In this document: piece after piece, positions 41,818 to 51,289 of the stretch
How positions within the stretch are numbered: position 1 is the stretch's first letter
How the letters are laid out: each line of letters starts with the position of its first letter
From: Verrucomicrobia bacterium S94
Lineage (GTDB): Bacteria; Verrucomicrobiota; Kiritimatiellia; Kiritimatiellales; Pontiellaceae
DNA: 64,000 nucleotides
Direction of reading: 5' to 3'
Assembly: GCA_004299845.1 (NCBI GenBank)
Contig: CP036201.1
Location: 3,782,001 to 3,846,000, forward strand
Made by a program: the position numbers and the translations under genes
The notes under the pieces: model-generated
Databases searched by the model: none
What the model saw: the letters and a program-made list of their open reading frames with translations, nothing else
Told to the model about the DNA's origin: nothing

Positions 41818-42543
41818 ATGAAATCTATACCCGAAGAAAAAATACTGTATGAAACCGTGGTTTCCGGAGGCTGGAACTTTTCGCACATTGTGCGCCGCGG
41901 CTGTACATTGCGGATTACCGATCTTGAAGGCGGCGGCAATGCCTCGGTGCTGTTTTACAATGCGGACAACTATACCGAGCGCTATAACATGGGTGACACC
42001 CTGAAAATCCAGCACATCTCATCGCTCTTCAAACATGCCTGTATCTATTCCGATATGGGCCGCGTGCTTATGAGTATTCCCGATACATCGAACGACTGGC
42101 ACGATGTCATCTGCGGGGTGACCTACCGCGAAGACATGCTCCAGCGTTTCGGCACAAAAAGCTATCAGGAAGCCCGCAACGATTTTTATCGGAACGGTTA
42201 TGACTCGCTTACGGTTGAGCTGGCCAAATACGGCATGACCAAGCGCGACTTCACTAATGTGGTGAATTTCTTTTCAAAAACCGACATCGATGCCGACGGC
42301 AATATGACCTTTGTTCCTGATGCATCACCGGCCGGTTCCTTCGTGGATCTGCGTGCCGAGATGGATACGCTGGTCATTCTGGATGCCGGTATGCATCCGC
42401 TGAATCCGTCGAGCGAATATGTGGCGAAGCCGATCGGTATCACACTGTATGCATCCGAACCCGCCGCGGCCGATGATCCCTGCCGGATGCTCTGCCCGGA
42501 GAATCAGCGCGGGTTTGAAAATTCGGAAAATTATTATTTGTAG
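41818..42543 (+). CDS. cgdA: Carboxyguanidine deiminase subunit CgdA-type (DUF1989, UAAP1)
   Basis: 241 residues, DUF1989 family, formerly called urea amidolyase-associated protein 1. With CgdB it removes an amino group from carboxyguanidine to give allophanate. Family pattern: ETVVSGGWNFSHIVRRGCTLRITDLEGGGNASVLFYNADNYTERYNMGDTLKIQH, then CSDMGRVL-like YSDMGRVLMSIPDTSNDWHDVICG and VNFFSKTDIDADGNMTF. The CgdA/CgdB pair is what separates guanidine from plain urea pathways. The start has AAAGGA upstream; the longer frame from 41761 lies within the regulator gene. Confidence 0.88.
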   Translation: MKSIPEEKILYETVVSGGWNFSHIVRRGCTLRITDLEGGGNASVLFYNADNYTERYNMGDTLKIQHISSLFKHACIYSDMGRVLMSIPDTSNDWHDVICGVTYREDMLQRFGTKSYQEARNDFYRNGYDSLTVELAKYGMTKRDFTNVVNFFSKTDIDADGNMTFVPDASPAGSFVDLRAEMDTLVILDAGMHPLNPSSEYVAKPIGITLYASEPAAADDPCRMLCPENQRGFENSENYYL

Positions 42544-42552
42544 GAGTCGATC

Positions 42553-43197
42553 ATGAGTGAATTGAAAGAAAGTACATTGGTTGAAGAACATGCCCGGCTG
42601 AGCGAAACGGTTTCAGCAGGAACCTATTGGATGAAGGTGGTGAAAAAAGGAGAGATTCTCCGGATTACCGATCTTGAAGGGAATCAGGCGGCTGATACCC
42701 TGTTCTTCAACGCGAACAATACCGAAGAACGTTACCATGCGAACAATACGCTGCGAATGCAGAACAACGTCTACATCAAGCTCGGCACAGAAATCCGTTC
42801 TAACGAAAACAACGTAATGATGAAAGTGGTGGCTGACACCTGCGGGCGGCACGATACGCTAGGCAGTGCCTGTTCCTGCGAAAGCAACACGTCGCGCTAT
42901 GCCCATGAAAAACGTTATATGCACAGCTGCCGCGATACATTCCTGCAGGGGATTCTCGACTGGGGCAACGGCATGGATAAGCGCGATCAGGTCTGCAATA
43001 TCAACTTTTTCATGAATGTTCCGGTCGATCCGGAAGGCGGGTCCGATTTTGCCGATGGGATATCCGAGGCCGGAAAATATGTAGAGCTGGAGGCCGTGAT
43101 GGACACGCTTGTTTTTGTCTCCAACTGCCCGCAGCTGAATAATCCCTGCAACGGCTACAACCCGACACCGGTGAAGATGACGATCTGGGAACAATAA
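42553..43197 (+). CDS. cgdB: Carboxyguanidine deiminase subunit CgdB-type (DUF1989, UAAP2)
   Basis: 214 residues, DUF1989, formerly urea amidolyase-associated protein 2. It is a paralogue of the gene before it, with the same frame KKGEILRITDLEGNQAADTLFFNANNTEERYHANNTLRMQN. Cys and His clusters suited to metal binding follow (TCGRHDTLGSACSCESNTSRY, MHSCRDTF), then NINFFMNVPVDPEG and NCPQLNNPCNGYNPTPVKM. It starts nine bases after cgdA's stop. Subunit of the deiminase that turns carboxyguanidine into allophanate. Confidence 0.9.
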   Translation: MSELKESTLVEEHARLSETVSAGTYWMKVVKKGEILRITDLEGNQAADTLFFNANNTEERYHANNTLRMQNNVYIKLGTEIRSNENNVMMKVVADTCGRHDTLGSACSCESNTSRYAHEKRYMHSCRDTFLQGILDWGNGMDKRDQVCNINFFMNVPVDPEGGSDFADGISEAGKYVELEAVMDTLVFVSNCPQLNNPCNGYNPTPVKMTIWEQ

Positions 43198-43206
43198 TGA
43201 ATGCGA

Positions 43207-43259
43207 ACCACGAACTACACGAAATCCCGAGAGCTGCTGAGTTTCGTGTAGTTCGTGGT
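43207..43259. repeat. Perfect 18-bp inverted repeat before the carboxylase gene
   Basis: ACCACGAACTACACGAAA (43207-43224) pairs exactly with 43242-43259 across a 17-base loop. It belongs with other gap sequences of the window built on the CACGAA(x)ACACGAAA theme. No T run, so it is not a plain terminator; it lies within the operon. Confidence 0.85.
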
Positions 43260-43293
43260 CATCATCGGTTTACACACGACAGAGGATAATTGA

Positions 43294-46200
43294 ATGTTTA
43301 AAAAAGTACTGGTGGCCAACCGCGGCGAAATTGCCTGCCGTATTATCCGCACGCTGAAGGAAATGGGGATAACCGCCGTGGCGGTCTATTCCGATGCCGA
43401 CGCCGATGCGGAACATGTGGCGATGGCCGACGAGGCGTATAACATCGGTCCGGCGCCGGCGAAGGAGAGTTATCTCAACACGGATAAAATCCTGGCGGTC
43501 ATGAACGACCACGGGGTGGAAGCCGTGCATCCGGGGTATGGCTTCCTCAGTGAAAATGTTGAATTCCGCAAAGCCTGCCTGGAGCTGGGCGTTGAATTTA
43601 TCGGCCCCGAGGAACGCCACATTCTTGAGTTCGGCCTCAAACATATGGCACGCGATCTGGCGGAATCCGCCGGAGTGCCGCTGGTGCCGGGAACGCCGCT
43701 GCTCAACAGCCTGGAAGAGGCGCTCGAAGCGGCGGAGCATATCGGCTATCCGGTTATGCTGAAAAGCACGGCCGGAGGGGGCGGAATCGGCATGCGCATC
43801 TGCAACGAATCCGACGAGCTGGAAGCGCACTACGATACGATCAAACGCCTCGGTAAAAACTACTTTAAAGACGAAGGGGTTTTTCTGGAAAAATATATTC
43901 GCACCTCCCGGCACATTGAAGTTCAGGTGTTCGGCAACGGTAAAGGCGAGGTCGTTGTTCTGGGAGAACGCGACTGTTCGGTTCAGCGGCGGAATCAGAA
44001 AGTGATCGAGGAGACGCCGGCCCCGAATATATCGGAAGAGACGCGTGCGGCACTGCATGCCGCAGCGAAAGCGCTGACGGAAAAGGTGGCCTATCGTTCC
44101 GCAGGTACCGTCGAGTTTATTTATGACACCGAAACAGAGCAGTTTTATTTTCTTGAAGTGAACACCCGTCTGCAGGTGGAGCACGGAATTACGGAGGAGG
44201 TGTTCGGCGTTGATCTGGTGCGCTGGATGGTTGAGCTGGCGGCGGGTGAAGATCCTACCCCCGGAAAATTTGATCTGAAGCCGTCTGGCTGCGCGATGGA
44301 GTTCCGGGTCTATGCCGAGGATCCCGGCAAGGAGTATCAGCCGTCGAGCGGCATCATTACCAAAGCCGAATTCCCGGAAGGCATTCGGGTGGATAAATGG
44401 GTGGAAACGGGTGCCGAGGTGTCGGCCTATTATGATCCGCTGCTGGCCAAGGTGATTGTGACGGGAAGCACCCGGGATGAAACAGTTGCCCGTTCCGTGG
44501 ACGTTTTGTCGAACACCGCGATCTGCGGTTTTGAAACCAACATTCAGCTGATGAGGCAGGTGCTTGAAGATGAAACCTTCCGGCGCGGTGAGGTTTTCAC
44601 CGGCCTGCTGAATACGTTTGATTATCGGGCAGATACGATTGAAGTGGTCGTGCCGGGAACGCAGACGACCGTGCAGGATGTGCCCGGCCGTATCGGTTAT
44701 TGGGGCATCGGGGTTCCGCCGTCGGGACCGATGGATATGCTCAGTTTCCGCATCGCCAACCGGCTGGTGGGCAATGCGGAGAATGCCGCGGCGCTCGAAA
44801 TGACGATGTCGGGGGGAGTTATAGGTTTAACTGTGATGCCGTTGTGGCGGTGGCCGGCGGTGACCTGACCGTGATGCTGAACGGAGCGACGGTTCCGTTG
44901 CACGAAGCGTTCGAAGTCAGGGCCGGTGATACCGTCAGCGTGAGCGCTTTCTATAAAGGGCAGCGCGCCTATCTGGCCGTACGCGGCGGACTGGATGTTC
45001 CGGACTACATGGGCAGTAAATCCACCTTCATTCTCGGACGTTTCGGCGGTCATGCAGGGCGGGCATTGGCCGCCGGTGATGTACTGCATATCGGCGATTC
45101 GGTTGACGATGAGTGGACTATGAGGAAGCTGCCGGAAGCCGCTGTGCCGGAAATTTCAAGCCATTGGAAAATCGGCGTAATGTATGGACCGCACGGCGCG
45201 CCGGACTTCTTTACGGAAAAGGATATCGACACCTTCCTGGCGCATAAATGGGAAGTACACTTCAATTCGTCGCGCACCGGCGTCCGCCTGATCGGCCCGA
45301 AGCCGGAATGGGCGCGGACCGACGGCGGCGAAGCGGGGCTGCATCCCTCGAACATTCATGACAATGCCTATGCCATCGGCGCGATCGACTTTACCGGCGA
45401 TATGCCCGTGATTCTTGGGCCCGACGGTCCGAGTCTGGGCGGCTTTGTCTGTCCGGTCACGGTGGTGGGTGCGGAGCTCTGGAAAGTCGGACAGCTGAAG
45501 CCGGGGATACAGTTCAGTTTATTCCCATAACGCTTGAGGAGGCCGGCCGGCTTGAAAAAGAGAATGCTGCGCTCATCGAATCGGGGACGCCGATGACGGT
45601 GCCGAACTATGCAACCATCGAGGATACGCCGGCGGTTATCGGCACATGGAATGAGGAAGATGAATTTGAAAAAGTGGTCTGTCGGCAGGCGGGGGATCAG
45701 TATCTGCTGCTGGAGTTCGGGCCGCTGCAGCTCGACCTGCGGCTGCGCTTCAAAGTGCATGCCTGGAACCTCAAGTTTGAAGCGCTGAACCTGCCGGGCA
45801 TCATTGATATGACGCCGGGGATTCGCTCCTTCCAGTTGCATTTTGATCCGGCCGTGCTGCCGCGCAGGGAACTGCTCGCGCTGATTGATTCGCTGATCAA
45901 AGAGCTTAGTGAAAATCCGCCGGAGGAAGTGGAATCGCGGATCGTTCATCTGCCGCTGAGCTGGGATGATCCGCAGACGCGCGTAGCGATTGAAAAATAT
46001 ATGTCGTCGGTTCGGAAGGATGCGCCGTGGTGTCCGAGCAATATTGAATTTATCCGGCGCATCAACGGTCTCGATTCCATTCAGGATGTACAGGATATTC
46101 TGTTTGAAGCCAGTTATCTGGTGATGGGGCTGGGCGACGTTTATCTCGGTGCGCCGGTGGCCACTCCGCTGGATCCGCGGCACCGGCTGGTGACCACAAA

Positions 46201-46885
46201 ATATAATCCGGCGCGGACATGGACGCCTGAAAACGCGGTGGGCATCGGCGGGGCCTATATGTGTGTCTACGGTATGGAGGGGCCGGGCGGTTATCAGTTT
46301 GTCGGACGGACGGTGCAGATGTGGAATCGCTATCATCAGACCCGGGAATTTAAACCCGGTAAACCGTGGCTGCTGCAGCCCTTTGATCAGATTCGGTTTT
46401 ATCCGGTTGGTGGCGATGAGCTGATGCAGATGCGCCGCGATTTTCTGAAGGGCCGTTTTTCGCTGAAGATTGAAAAGACGACATTCAATATTCGTGAGTA
46501 CAATCATTTTCTGGAGGCGAATGCCGGGAGCATCGATGCGTTTAAGTCAAGGCAGCAGGCGGCGTTTGCGAAAGAGTATCAGCACTGGGTGGACAACGAT
46601 CTGCTGACGTTTGAAGAAGCGGTGCAGGAAGCGTCGTCGGAAGAGACGGAAATCATGGCGGGCGCCGAAGCCGTGACGGCTTCCGTGGCCGGCAGTGTCT
46701 GGCAGTGCAAGGTCAAGGTCGGCGACACGGTTGAAGCCGGTGATGAGGTGGTGGTGCTGGAAAGTATGAAGACGGAGATTCCGGTGATTGTTCCGGCAGC
46801 CGGCGAAGTGGTGCAGTTTTTCTGCTCTGCCGGCGATACGGTCAAGCAGGGCCAGCCGGTTTGCTCAATTAAATCTAATGAATAA
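43294..46885 (+). pseudogene. Guanidine (urea-type) carboxylase, frame broken at two G runs
   Basis: Three consecutive frames add up to one enzyme of about 1,197 residues, the normal length of urea/guanidine carboxylases. The biotin carboxylase domain opens MFKKVLVANRGEIACRI with VHPGYGFLSENVEF, the Gly-rich ATP loop KSTAGGGGIGMRI and ERDCSVQRRNQKVIEE. Then come the allophanate-hydrolase-2-like and -1-like (KipA/KipI) domains and a biotin-carrier end with VLESMKTEI, whose Lys takes biotin. The frame is lost at G6 44811-44816 and G4 45503-45506; one more G at each restores [14 protein letters not shown] and [11 protein letters not shown]. With cgdAB beside it the substrate is probably guanidine. 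Either two sequencing errors or a recently lost gene. Confidence 0.85.
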
Positions 46886-46905
46886 GGAAAGCCATGAAAT
46901 ACACT

Positions 46906-46953
46906 AAATACACGAAAGGTACTGAGAATCATTTTTGTGTGGTTCGTGTATTT
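46906..46953. repeat. Inverted repeat between carboxylase and allophanate hydrolase genes
   Basis: AAATACACGAA (46906-46916) pairs exactly with TTCGTGTATTT (46943-46953). Same sequence theme as the repeats at 43207 and 13909. Confidence 0.7.
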
Positions 46954-46967
46954 TGTGGTTCGAAAAA

Positions 46968-48734
46968 ATGAAAAGTTTACAGATCAGTGCGCTGCATCAG
47001 GCGTATGCAAAGGGTGAAGAGACGGTGGCATCCGTCATGGAAAAATGTCTGCAGCAGGCGGATGAGCTTGCGCCGGAGGTGTGGATCCGGAAGCTGACGG
47101 CGGAAGAGGTTTCTATTTATGTGGGGGCTCTGAAGGGGGAATCGCCGGAGACGAAGCCGTTGTACGGTATTCCGTTTGTGATTAAGGATAATATTGATCT
47201 GGCCGGTATTCCGACGACGGCGGCGTGCCCGGAATATAGTTATGTCCCGGATCAGTCGGCACATGTAGTAGCCAGGCTGATTGAGGCCGGGGCGATTCCA
47301 TTGGGCAAAACCAATATGGATCAGTTTGCAACCGGGCTGGTGGGCACGCGGTCACCCTATGGCGCCTGCCCAAACAGCTTTGATCCGGCTTATGTTTCCG
47401 GGGGGTCGAGCAGCGGTTCAGCGGTTGCTGTGGCGGAAGGTTGTGCCTCGTTTTCGCTGGGCACGGATACGGCCGGTTCCGGCCGGGTTCCGGCGGCATT
47501 CAATAATCTGATCGGATTGAAACCGTCACGCGGTGCACTGAGCTGTTCGGGGGTGGTGCCGGCGTGTAAGAGTCTTGACTGTGTTTCGGTTTTTGCGCTG
47601 GATGCGTCTGATGCCCAGACAGTGTTTGAGGTGGTGAATGATTTTGATCCGGGGGACTGTTATTCCCGTGAACTGGAGCAGGTTCCGGTAATTTCCAGCG
47701 GTTGGAAATTCGGGGTGCCGAAAAGAGAGCAGTTGAAGTTTTTCGGAAGCCGTGAATATGAATCCGCATTTTCTGAAAGTCTGGATATGCTGGAGAAGGC
47801 GGGCGGCACACGGGTTGAGGTGGATTTTCAGCCGTTCCTTGATGCGGCAGATCTGCTGTATTCCGGGGCCTGGGTGAATGAGCGTTATGCGGCGGTCGGT
47901 CCGTTCATTGAAGAGCATCCGGAGGCCGTGCTGGAGACGACACGGAATATTATTCTGTCAGGGCTGGATATTGCTGCACCGGATGTGTTCAGGGGATTTT
48001 ATACTTTGCAGGAGTTCAAACGCATTGCGGATGCGGTGATGAGATCGGTTGATCTGATTGTCACGCCAACAGCGGGCACGCCTTATACGATTGACGAAGT
48101 GAATGCGGATCCGGTTCAGCTGAATACCAATCTGGGGTATTACACCAATTATATGAATCTGCTGGACTATGCCGCTATTGCAGTGCCGACGGTACTGACG
48201 CCGTCGGTACCGTTCGGCGTGACGCTGCTCTCCTTTGCGGGGCATGACCTGAAACTGCTGCAGCTGGCGGACCGCCTGCATCAGGTGTCCGGCCTGAACG
48301 TCGGTAAAACGGATCGGCGGCCCACGCCGCTGGAACTGCCGGCAAAGAAAAAACGGACGATCGATCTTGCGGTCTGCGGCGCGCATCTTAACGGATATCC
48401 GCTGCACCATCAGCTTGAAGAACTCGGCGCCTCGTTTGTGGAATCAACCGAGACCGCGAAGTCTTACCGGATGTATGCTTTTGAAACAGACGGTATCGCC
48501 AAGCCCGGCCTGATCCGCGATGCGGAGAAGGGCAGGCGCATCTATGTGGAGATCTACCGGATGACCTATCAGAATTTCGGTAAATTTGTAGCCGCCATTC
48601 CGGCTCCGCTGGGCATCGGTAAAATCAAACTCCGGGGCGGGGCGGAGGTCTGCGGTTTTATCGCCGAACCCGAAGTGGCCGCCATCGGCAAAGAGATCAC
48701 CGAACTTGGGGACTGGCGGAAGTTTGCCGGTTAG
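46968..48734 (+). CDS. atzF: Allophanate hydrolase
   Basis: 588 residues. The N-terminal amidase-signature domain has the Ser-cisSer-Lys triad: Lys73 in GIPFVIKDNIDLAG, the cis-Ser near residue 147 in VSGGSSSGSAVAVA, and Ser171 in TDTAGSGRVPAAFNN. The C-terminal AtzF domain (KKRTIDLAVCGAHLNGYPLHHQLEELGASFVESTETAKSYRMYAF...FGKFVAAIPAPLGIGKIKL) is complete. It splits allophanate to ammonia and CO2, the last step of guanidine breakdown. The start at 46968 (MKSLQ) is preferred to 46935, with no good ribosome binding site for either. Its stop overlaps that of the convergent MBL remnant. Confidence 0.93.
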   Translation: MKSLQISALHQAYAKGEETVASVMEKCLQQADELAPEVWIRKLTAEEVSIYVGALKGESPETKPLYGIPFVIKDNIDLAGIPTTAACPEYSYVPDQSAHVVARLIEAGAIPLGKTNMDQFATGLVGTRSPYGACPNSFDPAYVSGGSSSGSAVAVAEGCASFSLGTDTAGSGRVPAAFNNLIGLKPSRGALSCSGVVPACKSLDCVSVFALDASDAQTVFEVVNDFDPGDCYSRELEQVPVISSGWKFGVPKREQLKFFGSREYESAFSESLDMLEKAGGTRVEVDFQPFLDAADLLYSGAWVNERYAAVGPFIEEHPEAVLETTRNIILSGLDIAAPDVFRGFYTLQEFKRIADAVMRSVDLIVTPTAGTPYTIDEVNADPVQLNTNLGYYTNYMNLLDYAAIAVPTVLTPSVPFGVTLLSFAGHDLKLLQLADRLHQVSGLNVGKTDRRPTPLELPAKKKRTIDLAVCGAHLNGYPLHHQLEELGASFVESTETAKSYRMYAFETDGIAKPGLIRDAEKGRRIYVEIYRMTYQNFGKFVAAIPAPLGIGKIKLRGGAEVCGFIAEPEVAAIGKEITELGDWRKFAG

Positions 48735-49345
48735 CTGCCCTGTCCCAGATCGCCTCGTAGTGACTGATGATTTCAAGCATACGCGTCCGGTCAAAACTGG
48801 AATCGTGCCCTCCGTATATGGTGACGATCGGCAGCGATTTCAGGAGATCAAACATTTTCCGGTAATCCGGGGTACTCGTTTCCGGGCCTTCATAAAGCAG
48901 TGGTCCGTCGTAGATTGCATCCCCGGCAAAGAGTACGCCCGTACTGGTTTTAAACAGGCCGATGCTGCCGGATCGTAGCCGGCATCCAGCAGTAATTGTA
49001 AAATATCGTCGGGCATCTCGTTCCGAAATTAAGTGAGTTGGTCTGTGGGCTTTGCCGTCTCTTCAGCCTCGGCGGGGTGAAGCCGTCGGGTGTCAAACTC
49101 GTACACTGCGCCGATATGGTCAATGTGGGACAGATAATTTCCTTGGCGGGATCGCGGTGCAGCGTATCCGGAAAGGGTTTTAAGGGGATCACGCCCATAT
49201 CCGTGTCAAAGAGCATGTCTCTTTCGGAGCCTTCAACCCGAAATATGTTTGCCCGGACCGGGAGGTGGACATGCGGCTCGAAAATCATCGTTGTATCCGC
49301 GCTGAGCTTTTTTGTTTTAAACCGGTTATCTGCAATATTCATCAT
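48731..49345 (-). pseudogene. Decayed MBL-fold metallo-hydrolase
   Basis: Pieces in different minus-strand frames give one metallo-beta-lactamase fold protein. The start is MMNIADNRFKTKKLSADTTMIFEP...FDTDMGVIPLKPFPDTLHR. After a shift comes LSHIDHIGAVYEFDTRRLHPAEAEE, with part of the HxHxDH metal motif. Further on, GSIGLFKTSTGVLFAGDAIYDGPLLYEGPETSTPDYRKMFDLLKSLPIVTIYGGHDSSF and a normal end follow. Besides the frameshifts, an internal segment with the second metal His is missing near 48975-49000, so decay is genuine. It ends one base into the atzF stop codon. Confidence 0.75.
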
Positions 49346-49919
49346 CGTATGTGTTCTCTGTGGATTTGGTTTTCCGGATTGATCAGTGGATTTTATCAGG
49401 AAGGATCTATGGCAGAAGATGTGCCATCGAAAGACGGTGGCAGGAATGCTTTATAAGTGCCGAATAAGCGACCGGAGAACAATGTCGCCGTATGACTCCA
49501 AATGTGTGCGGTACTAATTTCGAAGGGAATATAAGTGTGTTATGTGCGCGAGCGTCCTTTCCCGGGGCGGCATCAGCAGCCCTTGATGAAAGCTGTCCCA
49601 ATGCTGCTTGAAAGTACTCGGAAAATTATTTTTCCGGACTGGATATTCCGGCGCCGTAAGCGGCTTGCACAGGGACGGTGATGATCCGGCTCGGTCACAG
49701 GCGGAAATATACGGGTTGCGCGGATCTTTTCCAATGTCTGTAAGCGCTTTGTACAGGATGTTTCTTTGTGTCCTGACCCTCTGCGATGAATGGATTGTGG
49801 ATTTCGCAGAATGACTTCGCGGGTCGCCCGGCCATGTGCAGATGGGCCATGAATTTTTGTGATTTCGGGAGGAGGATAAAGTGGGGTGAAAATAACAAAA
49901 ATGTACTTATTAAGGTGTG
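49346..49919. other. About 570 bases without a recognisable gene
   Basis: Several short open frames exist, none with a ribosome binding site, family pattern or likely composition. I see no RNA gene. The stretch leads into the regulatory region of the potD operon. Confidence 0.4.
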
Positions 49920-49962
49920 ACACATACATATATGAATGTGTGGATATAGTATGTATACATAC
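49920..49962 (+). promoter_or_regulatory. Two palindromes, possible enhancer sites of the polyamine operon
   Basis: ACACAT-A-CATATATG-A-ATGTGT (49920-49941) is a 22-base near-perfect palindrome; GTATG-TATA-CATAC (49949-49962) is perfect. They lie about 125 and 98 bp upstream of the sigma-54 -24 element. The words (ACATA, TGTAT) resemble the site before the guanidine operon, which suggests one activator for both. Confidence 0.5.
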
Positions 49963-50053
49963 ACTCATGAATGTTTAATAAAAATCGTAAACCAATGTAT
50001 ACAAAGAGATAATATCAATAGTAGATAGATCATAAATATCGAAAAGCAACCGG

Positions 50054-50068
50054 TGGCACGGGGATTGC
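50054..50068 (+). promoter_or_regulatory. Sigma-54 promoter of the polyamine operon
   Basis: TGGCAC-GGGGA-TTGC matches the -24/-12 consensus exactly and, like the first one, is followed by GTATAG. It lies 79 bases before the potD start. Confidence 0.85.
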
Positions 50069-50147
50069 GTATAGGCTGGCAAGGATGCACGGATAATATT
50101 CAGATGGGGCGCGGCCCCGGAACCTTGAACCCACAATGGAGATTGAA

Positions 50148-51179
50148 ATGAACGTGAAATTCGGAGCCCTCGCTCTTGGAGCCCTGCTGGCCGGTTCGGC
50201 TGCTGCCAGGGAAGAGCTGAACATCTATATCTGGTCGGAATACACCGAGCCGGAGCTGACCAAGGCGTTTGAAGAAAAGTATGACTGCAAGGTCATTGAA
50301 ACGAACTATGAAAACTGTGAAGAGATGGTCGCCAAGCTACAGGCCGGCGGCCTTTCCCAGTATGACATGGTTTTCCCGTCTGACTATATCCTCCCATCGA
50401 TGATTCAGCTCGGTCTGCTCGAAGAACTGGATCATTCCAGGATTCCGAACATTAAAAATCTGACCGATACGTTTACCTCACCGAGTTTCGATCCGGGCAA
50501 TAAATATTCGGTGGCCTATCAGTGGGGTACTGTCGGCCTGATCTACAACATCGAAAAATTCGGTAAAATTGATTCCTGGAAAGCTATTCTTGAAGCGGAT
50601 GATTCCACTCGCTTTTCACTCTTTGATTCCGAGCGCGAGATGACCGGCATTGCACTGGCCTATCTCGGTTATTCCATGAACACCACCAACAAGAAAGAAC
50701 TGATGGAAGCAGCTCAGCTGCTGATCAAAGCGAAGAAGAAAAAAGGTTATTCCGGCTTCGATGCCAACGTCGGCGGCTTTTCCAAGGTTCAGGCCGGAAC
50801 GCTCGACATGTCGTTCTGCTACAGCGGTGATGCCTTTGCCAACTTCAAAGATAACGATCATCTCTCTTATGTGATTCCGAAAGAGGGAACCGTGGTTTGG
50901 TGCGACAGCATGTGCATCACCAGGAAGGCACCGAACAAAGATCTGGCCTATAAATACATCAACTTCATTCTGGATGCGAAGAATGGCGCGCAGCTTTCCA
51001 ATTACATCGCATTTGCCACACCGAACAAAGCATCACTGCCTCTGATTGACAAAGAGCTGATCGAAAATCCGTCCATCTATCCGGATGCGGCCACGGAGAA
51101 GAAGCTGGAGTTTATTCTCGATGCCGGCGCGAATACCGCCATGTACGGTGAGCTCTGGAAAATGATCAAAACCCGCTAA
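50148..51179 (+). CDS. potD: Spermidine/putrescine-binding protein PotD/PotF-like
   Basis: 343 residues with a signal peptide (GALALGALLAGSAAAR). It shows the PotD/PotF pattern: ELNIYIWSEYTEPELTKAFEEKYDCKVIETNYENCEEMVAKLQAGGLSQYDMVFPSDY, YQWGTVGLIYNIEKFG, SLFDSEREMTGIALAYLGYSMNTTN and ICIT-like CDSMCITRKAPNKDLAYKYINFILD. It captures polyamines for PotABC. The start at 50148 is chosen because GGAG lies 12 bases upstream; the ATG at 50136 would contain that site. Between it and potABC lies the amidase gene, an unusual order. Confidence 0.92.
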   Translation: MNVKFGALALGALLAGSAAAREELNIYIWSEYTEPELTKAFEEKYDCKVIETNYENCEEMVAKLQAGGLSQYDMVFPSDYILPSMIQLGLLEELDHSRIPNIKNLTDTFTSPSFDPGNKYSVAYQWGTVGLIYNIEKFGKIDSWKAILEADDSTRFSLFDSEREMTGIALAYLGYSMNTTNKKELMEAAQLLIKAKKKKGYSGFDANVGGFSKVQAGTLDMSFCYSGDAFANFKDNDHLSYVIPKEGTVVWCDSMCITRKAPNKDLAYKYINFILDAKNGAQLSNYIAFATPNKASLPLIDKELIENPSIYPDAATEKKLEFILDAGANTAMYGELWKMIKTR

Positions 51180-51191
51180 CGAACCAATAAC

Positions 51192-51266
51192 GATCCACAG
51201 ATTACGCAGATTCCCACGGATTAGTACACCTGAAGAAATCCATCTAATCCGTGAAATCTGTGGATC
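51192..51266. repeat. Long imperfect inverted repeat after potD
   Basis: GATCCACAGATT (51192-51203) pairs exactly with 51255-51266, and ACGGATTAG (51216-51224) with 51244-51252 inside it. It fills most of the gap between potD and the amidase gene. It may limit read-through from the highly needed binding protein. Confidence 0.8.
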
Positions 51267-51289
51267 AGAAACTCCATCGAGCAAGATCT

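Noticed and set aside
49573-49968. 131-codon minus-strand open frame before the potD promoter
   Set aside because: His/Ser-rich composition from AT-rich palindromes, no family pattern, no ribosome binding site.
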